Shown here in pieces: positions 24,237 to 37,800 of a stretch of 64,000 bases of DNA (position 1 is the stretch's first letter; the number at the start of each line of letters is the position of its first letter). Source of the DNA: Nyssa sinensis (lineage: Eukaryota > Streptophyta > Magnoliopsida > Cornales > Nyssaceae); the NCBI GenBank assembly GCA_008638375.1, contig CM018043.1, forward strand, positions 58,161,510-58,225,509, given 5' to 3'. The position numbers and the translations under genes are program-made. The notes below the pieces were generated by a model. That model made no database searches. It was given only the letters and a program-made list of their open reading frames with translations, and was not told the DNA's origin.

Positions 24237-24906
24237 TGTTTGGTGCAAATTCAAAAAGGGAAGAAAATGTTCTATATTTTTCATCTTGGGTACTCCGGCA
24301 CTTAAATTGATGTATCATGGATATTTTAAAAAGAGTGAGGCTACACTTGGTAACTTTTTTCAGTGGGATTTCTCACGGGATGTTCATGGTGAATTTGGTA
24401 CACCCATGGCCGCCTGCCATGCAAGGACAGAACCAGTAAATATTTTTAGAAAATTTAAAAATATTTAGAGAAAAATTTTTGAGAAGACATTCTGAGATAG
24501 TAATATTGGTCCACTGTACAGAGCTATAAAGTGAGTCCTCGTCATTGCATCTCAGAGGGAGAAATGTCAGTAAAAAAAGACACTGAGCGCTTTTCTTCTT
24601 AAAATGAAAAGAGCAGTCAATTGTATTATTTTGTACTTTCAATTCGCTAGGTATTCTCAGTTTCTCAAACTCAATTTGATGTGTGTCTAGAAAAATGATA
24701 ACAGCATTAAGCATTTTCTTTTGAGTCGGAGGACTACATCGGAAGATGTTGTGAATTAAACTATTTATGTTATTGGTTTGACCATATTCTTACATTTTCA
24801 TAAACAAGCGACTAAATTATTTATTATTAAAAAAATAATATTATAATATATTTATATTGTCTCTAAAATTTTCATCATAATTCGAAAAACTTTGAGGAAT
24901 CCTATA

Positions 24907-24948
24907 ACATGCGCGCGCGCGTGCGCGCACACACACACACATATATAT
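24907..24948. repeat. alternating purine-pyrimidine tract (GC/CA/TA), Z-DNA prone
   Basis: About 42 bases alternate strictly between purine and pyrimidine: a GC block, a CA block, then a TA block. GC and CA alternation is the classic sequence able to adopt left-handed Z-DNA. It is striking in such AT-rich surroundings. Confidence 0.85.
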
Positions 24949-25901
24949 TATTTTAGATTAACAAATATTAATAAAGATTGAAATTTGTACAACTAGTGTG
25001 ACCACTATTTCTTTATTTTAATTAGAGTAATACTATATTTATCTAAAAAATTACTAAATTTATTCATCTGTTGACATAGATTAACATAACTCTTTTTAAA
25101 TCTAAGCAAAAAAATAAAATATGTATAAACTGCTTTGAAGAGAATCACACGTGTCAAATATTATTTCAATTTTGTGAATAGATAAAATTTTCAATTCTCA
25201 CAAATTTTTTAAAACAAGATGTAACTCTTGCAATGAGTGATCCCAAAAAAAAAAAATTGTACTTAATATAATGGAACTAGAGATTTGTACAATTGTAGAT
25301 GTAAAACACTTTGTCACTTTCTTTTCTACCTCCTCATCATGTTTTAAAGGGTATTTTTCTTTCTTTCAAATGAGCTTAGAACATATGTTTGAATTTAGAA
25401 ATTTTCAAAGTCAGTTACGTTGGCCATCAACTATAATTTACGCCATTTTTGTTTTGTTATGAAAAGAACGTTAGTGATGGGGGAGAACTGTGCGGCTATT
25501 TCTGCAACATTCAATGCATTTTTGCCACGTCTACGGCGACTTTAAAGTGAACCTTTAAGATTTGATTCATATATACACTTATTTGAAACTTGCGCAGAAC
25601 TATTTGAAAGCTTTGAAGTATACTTTGGACTTGTTTGATTTTAGAAGTTATGAAGAAAAAACACAACAAAAACCTTTAACATTAAAAACTAGAAGAGTAA
25701 CGTGTACCTCAATAGTCAATATCAACAAAAAAGACCATCCCCTTCTTTCTATTTTTAAATAAGTTTGTTGATAATATTCTAGTTCATGATTATGTCGTAT
25801 GATGTGATTTTAATATTTTATAAATTTTACATAAAATTTATTATATTATTACAATTATAAAAACAGTTGCACGCATATAATGACAAATTCATAAAATAAC
25901 T

Positions 25902-25941
<40 letters not shown>

Positions 25942-26636
25942 TTCAAATGAATCAAAAATGAAGTGACATTGTATAAAAGCTTCAAGTGATGTATGAGGTA
26001 CTCACATCAAAATATGAATTCCGGATACTTTTTCATTTTAATAATAGCTTTTTCAAATTTTAACTTAATTTTTTAAATTCATATTATTCGACATAGATGT
26101 TTTTTTTCAAGAGAAACTTCTTGATAAAAATTAAATATAAAAATATCTCTTAAATTAACGGATCTTTAAAAATTTTATATTGCCCAATAAAAAGGGTATA
26201 AATGAGAAAACCCTCTTCTTCTTCTTCTTCTTCTTCTTTTGATAAAAAGAGAAAACCCTTTTTCTCTCGGGACATAAATATTAATTTTTGTGTAAACCTG
26301 ATCTCTTAAAATTTTAGTTTAGATTTATCTTTTTAAGGATGTTTATAAAAGTATATCTCAAAAAGATGCATGAGGTTGAAAAATAAATTTAAAATTGCAT
26401 GAGGTTTAAAATATTAATTTAAAAAATATATATTTATAGTGTTAAAATCTTAGTGAAATATAAGGATGACAATTTAACACATTCTCAAAACCTACCGTAT
26501 CTCGCATCTCGTGAGACGATTTGGAGAAAGTTATATCCACTCTATTTAAGTTTGAGATGAAGCCACCCCATCCCATTGCAATTATATAAAACATAATAAT
26601 AAATAACTGTTTTATTACAAAATTCATATTTATAAT

Positions 26637-27174
26637 TGATACGCCCATAATGCACCCTCAAATGAGGGTTCGACACGTGTCAAAGACACATCGTGCGGTT
26701 CATTGTACTGACCATACCGACGTTACCTAAGTACACCGAGGTCGACATAAGTGGAGCTCGGTGAGCTGGTGGTCATGCAGTTATGCCGACCTTATGAAGG
26801 CGGGATAAAAGGTAGCGTGTAGAAACTAAAGAAGCAGGTGGCATTAAAAAACATGAAGGCAGAAGATGGCAGAAGAGTGGTTAGGGGCAGTCATAATCAC
26901 CACCGTCGGGCGGCAGTAAACCCATGCCCTGAAACCACCCACTCCTACCAACTCCGATAGGTAATCACATATAAATAGAAACTGATGAGGTATGAAGATG
27001 TGATGGTTTTTTCAGCAAATACTTATAATTGTCATCTTTGATCACCAGACTAATAGAACCATCGGAGTGGCTACCACCGGAGCCCTCCCCGGTGGCCTGC
27101 TAATTCCGTCCTTTTTTCAGGAAATCCAAACGAGAGAGTGCCAGCCACAAGGGGGTCAAATAGCTGAAGCATCA
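26637..27174 (+). mobile_element. solo LTR, 538 bp, with 5-bp target-site duplication
   Basis: The block starts TGATACGCCC and ends GAAGCATCA, so it has TG..CA ends with a TGAT/ATCA inversion. ATAAT flanks it on both sides (26632-26636 and 27175-27179). It is GC-richer than its surroundings and contains ATATAAATAG near 26970, a plausible LTR TATA box, and CATCGGAGTGGCTACCACCG near 27060, of a kind seen in Ty3/Gypsy LTRs. No primer-binding site or coding domain lies beside it, so this is a solo LTR left by unequal recombination. The Gypsy assignment is tentative and orientation is inferred from the TATA box. Confidence 0.75.
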
Positions 27175-27658
27175 ATAATAATACTGTTTAATCAATTCAG
27201 TATAAGTTTATACAAACTTGAAAGAGTTACATATTTGAAAAAAAATAACATTTTAATTCTTTATTAATATGCATATTTTTTTTGTTTTTAATACATGTAA
27301 CGTTTTGTTTGACACGTGTTTATTATAATTAATTTAATAAAATAAATAAATAAAAATTTTAAAACAAATAGAGATCCCGATGGGAAACCGTTTCACCTAT
27401 CATAAAGTATAAACGAAAATGGAGAAGAAAGAGAGGTCCGTTACCATCCCTAATGAAATATATTAAATTGATGCCATATGAATCTATGATTGTTTATCGA
27501 AGTTTGGGGTATTTGGAGCCTTTGCAGTGTTTTTGGGTTTGTTCGTTACTGTATGAATATAGAATCAAAGTTTGAATTTATAGCCTGGTGTAATCACTTG
27601 ACTTTAAGAAACTTGGCCTTCAAGGTTGGATCATATATTAATATATATGTCAATTTTT

Positions 27659-27985
27659 AAATTACCTTTCGTCTTTGAATTATGAAATCAGAAGTCAATA
27701 AAAATTTATTAACAGAGGGAATTCAACTATTCCTTTCCCTTTCTCTTGTTTAATTTGATGTCATTTTTTAAATTACCTTTCGTCTTTGAATTATGAAATC
27801 GGATTAGTCAATGAAAATTTATTAATAGAGGGAATTCAACTATTCCTTTCCCTTTCTCTTGTTTAATTTGATGTTATTTTTTAAATTGCCTTTCGTCTTT
27901 GAATTCTGAAATCAGAAGTCGATAAAAATTTATTAATAGAGGGAATTCAACTATTCCTTTCCCTTTCTCTTGTTTAATTTGATGT
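27659..27985. repeat. three tandem copies of a 111-113 bp unit
   Basis: AAATTACCTTTCGTCTTTG or a one-base variant starts at 27659, 27770 and 27883. Each unit ends with CTTGTTTAATTTGATGT. The copies are over 90% alike by eye and lack the short spacers of a CRISPR. Confidence 0.92.
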
Positions 27986-28098
27986 GATACGAGCGGGACC
28001 CGTTGATCAATACATAAATCCTCTCATTGGGTTTTAATTTATATTAATTTGGTTTTTTTTTTGAGTAATTTAATTTGTATTAATTTGTTAGTAGTATG

Positions 28099-29335
28099 TG
28101 TTGGAAAAAATGAGTTTTTTTTAGTATTATAATTAGTTATTTTTGAGTTAAAATTAAAGTCAGTCTCACAAATTAATTTTAGTGAATCCATATGGGAATG
28201 TGTTTTCCTCCATAAGGGGATTAAGATTATATATTGGGTTACTTAAAACTATTAAGGAGTGAATGAGAAATTGCCTTCAAATATCACCACTTGAAAATAA
28301 TAACAAAAACTTAAAACTTGTGCAAAAAGCTTGTGTCCCACATAAGATGGATACAAGGCTTTTAAAGAGTATATATACACTTACCTTGGAGGAGGGTTTG
28401 GGCTCCAAGGAGTACCCAAGTTTTGTGAAAGGGGAGGACCTAGCACATGCTTGGTTCACCATACACGTGCGCCGCCACCCCTCACCAAACCGGCTTGGGC
28501 TTGGGCTTGGGCTTGGGCCATCGTATATATATCTTTTTAGAGACAATTAATTTAAATAATTTTTCATTAAACGATATTGTTTTGTTACTGTTAAAAATAA
28601 ATAAAAACATTGTCATTTAGTTACCAAATTAATTAAAACAAAAAAACGTCACTATTTTGCGAGTACTTTTTTGTTTTGATTTAAATCCAAAACGACGTCT
28701 TTTTGCGATTGCGTTGGTTTGAATTTTGACTAAACAATGGTCTTTTTCATGGGTACAACTGTCTGTTTACCATAAACAGACACAATTGAACATTCATGAC
28801 TGTACCAAACAATCACGAAGAAGTTTATAAATACACATACATTCATTGCATATAGATTCATTCAGAAATATACATTTTGTGCATTAGTTTTGAGAGAGTT
28901 TTAAGTCACTGTTTGGTTTGTTGTGCACTGAAATTTGAGTGCTTCATCTTCAAGTGCGTTGGTCATTGTATCCTGGGAGACGAACGACCAAAAGGTCGTA
29001 AGCACCACTGTGAGGGCCGTAATTCGGTTTAAGGACATTGTGTTAAACACAAACCCTGATCCTCTTCTGTTTTTTCCATTTTCTATAAGTGCTTACAGAT
29101 TTTATTTTTCTTCTACTGTAATCTATGGTTTTACAGTAATTTGTTCCTGTTTTTTGGAAATATATTATACTGTTTTCCTTTTAAAATCATTTCCGTTTTT
29201 TGTAAGTTTCTGTTTTTGTTTTTTGTAAGTTTCTGTTCCGATTTTCTGTAAAACTAAAAACAACAGATTCTGTTTTCTTAAAACAGTTTCTGTTTTTTCC
29301 TTTCTTTTGACAAAATTGATTTAATAAATTTAGAT
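28099..29335 (+). mobile_element. possible degenerate LTR of a Copia-like element
   Basis: The stretch begins TGTTGGAAAAAATGAG, has a TTTATAAATACA TATA-like box near 28825, and then a transcribed-leader-like stretch with CCTGGGAGACGAACGACC, reminiscent of long plant LTRs. A clear right end, target-site duplication or primer-binding site was not found. Within it, GGGCTT is repeated four times at about 28494-28517. This is a weak call resting on the end motif and general look. Confidence 0.3.
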
Positions 29336-31234
29336 TGATAGTATTAAGCTAAAACTCCATGACATCTTTCTTGTATGATTTATGAAATGAAAAAATGGTT
29401 TAATTTCGAGTTTGTTTAAACGAGTTTGAGAGAAAAAGAGATAAGATAATAACAATAATTATGAAAAAAAAGAAGAGGAGAGTAATGAAAATATAAATTT
29501 TTTTATATGTTTTGAAGAACTACAGGAAAAGAAAGAAAATAAAATGATAGTGTGATGATTCTCTTATTTTGTTTGAAAAAAATTAATTAGAGAAAGAAAA
29601 TAAATGAAATATTTTATAATATGAATAAAAATTAATATGTAGGAATTTATTTGTTCAAAAAATAGTCTAGTGAGAAAACAGAAAATTATTAAAATTTGAA
29701 TCATTTTTATTGGTATCCTCCCATTTTAGAAAGAATATTAAAATACATGACTTCCATTTTCCAAGAGCAAGGCTTTATAATATGAAAAAAAATAAAATGT
29801 AGAACGTATAAAAAAAAATATAATAATTAGTCTTAGAATTTAGTTGGGTCAAAATAAAGATTTTATTTTTTCGATTGATCCCATGATAATTTTATACTTT
29901 TAAGTCTCTTTTTCTCCCTCTCTTTTTTTTTTAATTATATTTTATTCTTTATTTTTTAATTAAACATAAAATAGTGTTTAATTTTTTTTATCCCCTTCCT
30001 TTTTTTTTATTTTTCCCTTCAATTCCTTCAATCTAACTAGACCGTTAGAACCCTTTTAAGGAAACTTTTATATCTTATTTTTGCATTTATATTTATAAAT
30101 TTTGTTTCGAGAATTCTTTTAATAGTTAAATTAAACTTTTAAAATAATTTTTGTATTCGAGTCCTTTTAAAAGGGATTTGAGGGAGAAAAAAAAAAAAAA
30201 CTTAAGCCATTTTTTGTGCATTTGAACATTTAACATCCCGTTAAAGTAAGTCCAAATGGTTTGATTATAAAGCACTAGTCTCGGTTAGCCTGTGTTAGTG
30301 ATAAAAAAAAAAAATTAAATTATAAGATAGTATAAAAAGTTTTATAATGCATATTAAATTTTAACATGTAAGTATATATTTTATATTAGAACATGATTAT
30401 GACATTATTTAAATTAAATGTCAAATTTTAATATGAAAAATTATCAAGTTTTTCATGTTACTATACCAATTTCATAGTAATAACTGTTTTCCCTACTATA
30501 GTCAAAATATAACAATAATTGTTAGCTTCAATGCAACAATTATGTCAAATTATAGTAAATCTATTAATTCTGATACCTTTGACAAGAAATATAACTTTGC
30601 TATCCTCGACAATAAAGCAAATCTTTATATATCTAACCACAATATTTAAACTAGACCAACAACTTAAATCGCTGTCATTTCAACAACTCATTCAACGATC
30701 ATTTCTTATGTATCAAAATAAAAATATGTAAGTTAATACATCACGTAGTAATATATTTTAATATAAATATTTAATACACATAATATGTATATAAATTAAG
30801 ACATGCTTGATTGTGAAAAATATCTGTAAATCGTATATTATTTGTTGTTGTGAGTCAAACATTAAATTTTGGCTTTCGTATCTGTCTCCAAATTTCGTGA
30901 AGTTACGTTGAATTAGCTATTAGAGTTATTACTTTAATCTTCACGTTCCAAACTCATTAGAGAGGAAAGACTAAAGAGAGAAAGTGTAGTATATCTCACA
31001 ACCATATTACACATATCACGTATTTATTTTAAATATATATAAAATTTTATTAAGATTCAAATACCGATTTCTATCAATACATGATAGAGACGCATTAAAA
31101 TTAAAATAAAAATTTATCTTATCAGCCTCTTAAATGAGTCAAGACTTACTTTTTAATGAAGGAATCTTATTCACGTATGAATTGATCCAAAACCCAAAAA
31201 CTAATACTTATTAATAAAATTTTATCTCATATAT
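29336..31234. other. intergenic, very AT-rich, nothing recognised
   Basis: Extremely AT-rich DNA with many poly-A/T runs. No open frame of note and no element with clear ends is seen. Confidence 0.7.
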
Positions 31235-31236
31235 TA

Positions 31237-31496
31237 CTCCCTCCGTCTCGAATTAATAGTCTCTTTTGAAAAAACCAACTTTTTAAAGAAGGACAATCAT
31301 TTAATGCTTTTATACTTAATTAAGAAATAAATTTACAAAACTAATCTTTATTCACATTGAGTAGTATATTCATATTAAATTTGTGAGGGTAATTTAAAAA
31401 TTTCATAATTATTTATATATTAATTTCTTAAACAGAATTCTTATTATTAGACATTTCAAAATAGAATAACGGACTTTTAATTTAAGACGGAATCAG
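31237..31496. mobile_element. Stowaway-type MITE, 260 bp
   Basis: The left end CTCCCTCCGTCTCGAATTAA and the right end, reverse-complemented (CTGATTCCGTCTTAAATTAA), form terminal inverted repeats of the Stowaway (Tc1/Mariner) type. TA dinucleotides flank both ends (31235-31236, 31497-31498). It is non-coding and lies about 390 bp upstream of the PP7 start codon, so it forms part of that gene's 5' region. Confidence 0.85.
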
Positions 31497-31754
31497 TATA
31501 TCACATTTTAAAAAATTAACTATATCATATATAATAAAATATTATTAAAATAACATATGACTACTAACGAGTGTCATATGAGAATTTGCGAACACAAACA
31601 GAGCTCAGACGGACTCAGACCACAAGCGGAATAAAAATTAAATCAAAAAACGTAGTAGTAGTATGTGAAATCAACTTGAGAAGCTGACTCAGAACCAGAT
31701 CATGAACACCGCCCATTCATTCCCGAGAAAGTTTCCGTCTTCATTCTTTCTTCT

Positions 31755-31772
31755 TATATATACTTATATAAG
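31755..31772 (+). promoter_or_regulatory. probable TATA region of PP7
   Basis: TATATATAC and TATATAAG lie 116-133 bp upstream of the PP7 ATG. They would give a 5' UTR of roughly 90 nt. Such motifs are frequent in AT-rich DNA. Confidence 0.45.
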
Positions 31773-31887
31773 GCTAAGAAAAAAAATATAAAAATTCATC
31801 GAGAGATGTGTAATGGTGGATTGTCATCTAGGGTTTTGATTGAATGAATTTTATTTTATTTTTGAAATTTGTTGTAAAGAATAAATT

Positions 31888-34800
31888 ATGTTATCACAAT
31901 CAGATTCTCCGAACACCTCCAGTTTTACTATTACAACTGCTGTTACTGCTACTTCTCCCAACTCATCGCCGGAAAACAATCCAAAGCCCCCTTCCGATGA
32001 CGACTTCTTCTCTGTCGCTTCTTCGTCATCTTCCTCCGAAGATAATCACACTGAGAAACCATCTTCACCTCGTCATCCTCAGATTCCTGTATCATGGCCC
32101 TCCGATGGCAATCTAACCCTAGATTGGGTCATGGACCTAATGTCCGCCTTCGACTGGTCGTCCAGGAATATACGTCCTTCGGAATTTCCCTCCGTGTTAC
32201 CCGTACAAGTCTTTGATCGTCTCATTCTTTCCGCATCCAAGATCCTCCACAAGGAGCCCAATTGCGTCACGATCGACTGTTGCGCTGGCTCGAGCGTCGT
32301 GGTCGTCGGTGACGTTCATGGGCAATTGCATGATGTTATCTTTCTGTTGCGAGATACTGGTTTTCCGGCAGATAACCGGTTCTTTGTGTTCAATGGTGAT
32401 TATGTTGATAGAGGGGCGTGGGGTCTTGAGACATTCCTTCTCTTGTTGGCTTGGAAGGTATAAGCTTCACAATTCTTTATTAAAAATATCACATCTTTTG
32501 TGTAAATAGGAAAATTAAATGACTTGTCAAAAGAAGAATAGGGGGAAAATGGTAATGTCTCACAAGTAAGCTTTGAGTCTTTGAAGTTAAACAATAATTA
32601 GGTTTCTCTACATGCTTAACATAAATGCTAGGGGATGGTGGAGGTTTAGTTATTTCCATTCTGCAAGAAATTAGCTGACTCTGGTTGTAATCCATGTATC
32701 TATGTGACAGGCTAGTCGAGCATTATGGCTCTGCGCTGTAAGTCTCTATGCACTTTGTTTGTCTAATCTTAATGTTTTGTCATCTTTTTCGTTGAAAAAA
32801 GAAAGTTGTTTGATATCTCTGATAAAGACTAAGGGAGAAATTTGTAATTAATTTGATTTAAATAATGCAACCGGAAACATCAAGCTCTATCATATGCACA
32901 ATAGAACAATTGATTCAGGTACACCTACCATGGTCCATGTAAAGGGTTTAATTTCAAACAGTAACCTGCAATTGCAATGTGTTCCCACTCAAAGTTGGTA
33001 ATGTTAAGATCTATAGATAACATATGCCATCTTAAGAGCACTAAAAGTTTACAATTTGTACCCAAAATATCTAGAACACGTTTAGTTTAAGTCAATCAAA
33101 GAAAGCTAAATAGAGGAAAGGTGGTCAAAACTTTTAATGAACCTTTAGTGCATTTGTGTTTCATGTTATGTTTATGGTCTCTTTACCTTGTTTCAAAACT
33201 CTCAAATTTGAAAGTTTAGGTTCAATTTATTATTATTATTAATTTTTTTTTTTTTGGTATTCTCTCCTTATAGATAAAAGCAAAATGACTCAAGAATTTA
33301 ATTTTCAGGTAGATTTTGCATTTAGTGATGATAACTTTTTATTACATCTTCTGAACTTCAGATGGTAGATTGCTAAAGTTCTATGGTTTTCATGGAAACT
33401 CAAGCTTAATTTTATTATACATTTCGTAGTTTTGAGGTTAAATTTTGATCCCATTTATATGGATTTTCTAGAGCATTTAAGGTTTATGTATGCTCAATCT
33501 AGGTTTTTTTTTTCTTCCACCAATAGTGTTTCCTCTAATTGTAATATAACGGAATGTTTCTGTGTATATTGAATATAATATAATTGGATTTAGTCATGGT
33601 AAATTAAGGAATTTTATTTGAATGATGCATGTTTCTAGGTTTTTATGCCACATAGGGTATACCTACTTCGTGGAAATCATGAATCAAAATACTGTACTTC
33701 TGTCTATGGGTTTGAAAAGGAAGTGTTGGCCAAGTATGGAGATAGTGGAAAGCATGCCTACCGGAAATGTTTAGGATGTTTTGAAGGACTTCCTCTGGCT
33801 TCTATTATAGCTGGGCATGTTTATACTGCACATGGAGGGCTTTTCCGCAGCGTATCAATTACACATTCAAAAAGACCTAAAGGGAAGAAGAATAGAAAAA
33901 TAATAGTCGACCCTGAGGTGAATTCTTTATCTCTTGGTTCTTTGGAGGAGTTATCTAAAGCAAGGAGATCTGTCCTCGATCCTCCATGGGAAGGTGTGAA
34001 CTTGATTCCTGGTGATGTGCTGTGGTCAGACCCGTCAATGAGCCCTGGTCTTTCTCCAAATAAAGAGAGAGGCATTGGTCTTTTGTGGGGTCCTGACTGT
34101 ACTGAAGAATTTCTAAAGAAGTCCAATCTAAAGGTGATCTTATAAATCAATTTTTCTATTTAATGCTAATCTCTTTGTGTTGTAATATCTATTATCATTG
34201 TTATAATACTGAACAACGACTTGATAAATTGCTTTTCACATGCTTTATGAAATTTTTACCAGCAAAATGCAATTATGAGAAAAATGCAAATTTTTCATGT
34301 CATTTTGATATCCTTTATTTGTTTTGCGAGATTTTGATGATGGGATGTTTTTTGGCCTCTAAGTCATTAATTGTTATCTTTATAATTCTAAAATCTATAA
34401 ATGCATCTGGACTGATTTAGTTGACAACCCTAATGGTTTAGAATAGTATTTTCCATGTAATTTACTTCATAAGTTATATATAACTATATCAGTTATCATA
34501 TATTTAGTTACTCTTCTAGTTCAAGTTTTTTTAAAGTGCAGATTGATCTTAATTGATATATTTCATCTAAAGCTCAGGTGTTAGATGACAATATGACTCA
34601 TCTAAATGGTCCTTTGTTAAAATAGACCTTATAAAATTCATTGCTTTAGTTTCCTTTTTGAAGGCTTTGAAATGAAACTATGTTTATAAATTAATAATCT
34701 GAATTCCTTCTAGGAATAATATGGATGGTAAATGTATGTTACTAGTTGCTAATATCAGATATTAGATTATTGCATATACATATGGTCATTACCAAGTGTT

Positions 34801-37800
34801 GGTTCCTCTTAGACAGGTGTTAAGAGGGGTAGACTTGAGACGAACCTGACCTTGACATTATTTTTGCAAAAAAATGGTTGTTTTTAGATTCAAGCATGTG
34901 TTCTCATGCTTGAGAACTCGAGTGTTTTACCATTGCACCAAATAATGGCCCCTATGTAAATATTTATATATTAATATAGTAGTTATTTTGATTTGATGTG
35001 TGCCATAACTTCATATCTGAAAGCTTCATTGATTCCTTTTCATTCTCTTGTTTTTATTTATTTGTATAGTATAAATTTTTTGGGGTAATTAGGTTTCAGT
35101 CACTTTTTCCTATTATATTTAGGATTCAATTAACGCGTTTTTAGGTTATTAAGTAGATGTAGACTTGAAAGTAACAAAATTATAAAGTGGTCAACTTTGG
35201 CTACTCTTGACCAGTTTACCCTTAATAAAAAAAATTGTCCATCTCCCTCTTTTCTTCCTCTTCTCTATTTGCAAAAATCTTAATCCCTAATCTTAAAAAA
35301 AGTTGATAACCCTAATCTTTACCACCACCACTCCCACTACCACTATAGCAGAAGCACTGCCAGCAACACCCATTAGCAGTGAAAGATGACTACGAGATCA
35401 CTTCTACACCACCACCATTTTTCTTCTCTCTTTTTCTTACCACCTCTTCTATGGCAATGACGATCTCCATTATTTTGTTGACCTCAATGTAATCTGGTAA
35501 AAAGAAAAATGAAAGTGAAAGATGAAAGCGGGACGACTAAAGAAAAATGAGAAAAAAGTAAAAAAGAGAGAAATGTGAATGTTGTCATTGACCAAAGGTG
35601 GTCAAATGTAGAAGGTGCAAGCCATTTCACGCAGCAGATGTAAGTCATTATCACACATGTTGTAATGACTTGCACACCTAGCTTTTAAATGACTCGCACC
35701 TAGTGTAGAATTGACTTGCACTAGGCATTGAAATGGCTTGCACCTACTACATCCGGTCACCCGATGACGTCCTTATTTCTCTCTCTCTCTCTCTCTTTCC
35801 TTTTTCCTCTCCTTTTCTTCAGTTTTTCTTTGTTGTTCTGCCTTTCTTTTGCTTTTGTTTCTCTTTTTGCAAGAATTCGTGGAGCTCAACTCGTGGGTAG
35901 TGGATCTATGGGATTTCACTAGAGGGAGATTAGGGCTAGTGGTGGGTGGACGATGAAAGGATTTGATAATTGGGCTTGTGGTGGTTGTAGGTGGTGGTGG
36001 TGGGCCGTGGTGACAGAGAGAAGATAGGAAGAGGTAGTGGGGAGAGGGGGTGCAGTAGTGGGAGGGGAGGGGGAGGAGTGGTGTGGCGGTGGCGGTGGCG
36101 GTGGCTGTGGCTGGAGGTGTTGGTGTATCTATGAGGGGTGGTGTTAGGGTTAGGGTTTATTTGGAGAAGGTGAAGTGGAGGAGGGTTAAAGACAATCTTG
36201 CCACTTTGAGAAATGATTATTAAAAACTGGTTATATATTAATTTGTTGGCTCAAAGTCAATTTCTTTCCATTATTCAAAAAAGGTGTTGACTGAATTCTA
36301 AATATGATAGAAAAAAGTGACTGAAATGTAGTTACTCCTAAATTTTAAAGACTAGTTTAGAATGAATAGTTGCAATGCTAATACTGGGGTGGTTATTTAT
36401 TGTTGTTACACCAGTTAATTATCAGATCACATGAAGGTCCTGATGCGAGAGAAAAGCGGTCTGGTCTAGCAGGAATGGATGAAGGGTACACTATAGATCA
36501 TGTTGTAGAGTCTGGGAAACTGATTACTCTGTTTAGTGCTCCTGACTATCCACAGTTTCAGGTATCTTCTTGCTCTTTGCATTTTTTTTTTCTTAGTTGC
36601 AACAGTTAGTCTTTCCTGCCTCTATATGAGTTGTGTCTGCAGCTGATAATGGTTTCCTTGGGGATTTTGCATTCTGCATCTCCCTGCAACATCTCATGTA
36701 GGAAGGGAAGAAGTTTTACATCCATTTACTTAACACATTTATAATCTCTATATGGTTAAATGTAGAGTTACATGTGGGAACTTCAGCTTGAACATCTGTG
36801 TACTTGAAGAGGATTTTGTTTTGTAAATAATAATAGTGGAGCTTACATATGGAAAATTGGATATCTGTTATCATTTTCTCTCAATTATATCTTTCTTCTT
36901 CTTTTTCGAAGTTGACGTTTCTTTGCCTGTTTTGTTATCTAGATAATGAAAGCATTTTGTTATGATAGTTAATGAATATATGAATATAAAATTTCCTCTC
37001 ACAGTAGGTGATCTTCCCCTAAGAATGAACATTCCTGAAAGTAGCATAATGTTGACGACATCTCCATTTTACTAGGCCCTTGTATTGGAAAGTTCTTACA
37101 ATTGTTGAGAGATTATTTCAAAAATTTGAGATAAGTCTAAATCTTGAAAAAATTTCCCATTCAAAAGGAGGGTCTCCTTTTTCTTGTGGTGTTTTTTTTT
37201 GGGTGGGGTGGGGGGAGGATAAGTAGAAGTGATATCATTAAATGCACCAAAGGAAGGTACATCAGAAGTATAGCCAAAATTATACAAAACTATACTCTTA
37301 TCTTTATGAGGAACTTGAATGTCCATGGAGGTGAAAAGAAAAGAGTTCTCAAAAGGTTGTATTTGAATGTCCATGGAGATGAAAAGATTCTCTGATTTCT
37401 CTCCTGCCATAAACACCACACAAGGCATAGAGCAGCCATCCTAAGCTATTCTCAGCTCCTTCCTCATTCTTCTCCATCTCCAACCCAAAAAAACCTCCTC
37501 AATAGTGGCTAGCATCACCCAAAGTCAACCAAAAAGAGAAAATAGAAAGTTCTAAGCACCCCACCCCTTGCTATCTTGCAAGGAATAAGGAGATGATTTA
37601 CTGCAACGACTGGGGAGATGGAATGCTCTCCTTAAAAGATTATCGCTGTGAGAATAGCTCTCCAAATCGCTGACCAAGCAAAAAAGCGGCTTTAATTGGG
37701 ACACCCTGGACTTCCACATCAACTTCCAAGGAAAAGATTTAGCCTTCCCATTCATCAACTCCTTATAAAAAGAATGTACCATGAACTTTTTATCTTTGTT

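Larger units (their letters stand above)
23314..26631. other. intergenic, AT-rich
   Basis: No gene is supported. It contains a 67-bp tandem duplication, an alternating purine-pyrimidine tract, a TA microsatellite near 25912-25935 and a CTT run near 26214-26238. Open frames here are short and unrecognised. Confidence 0.65.

Noticed and set aside
27659..27985. CRISPR-like array
   Set aside because: The units are contiguous 111-113 bp repeats without spacers, in a plant nuclear genome.
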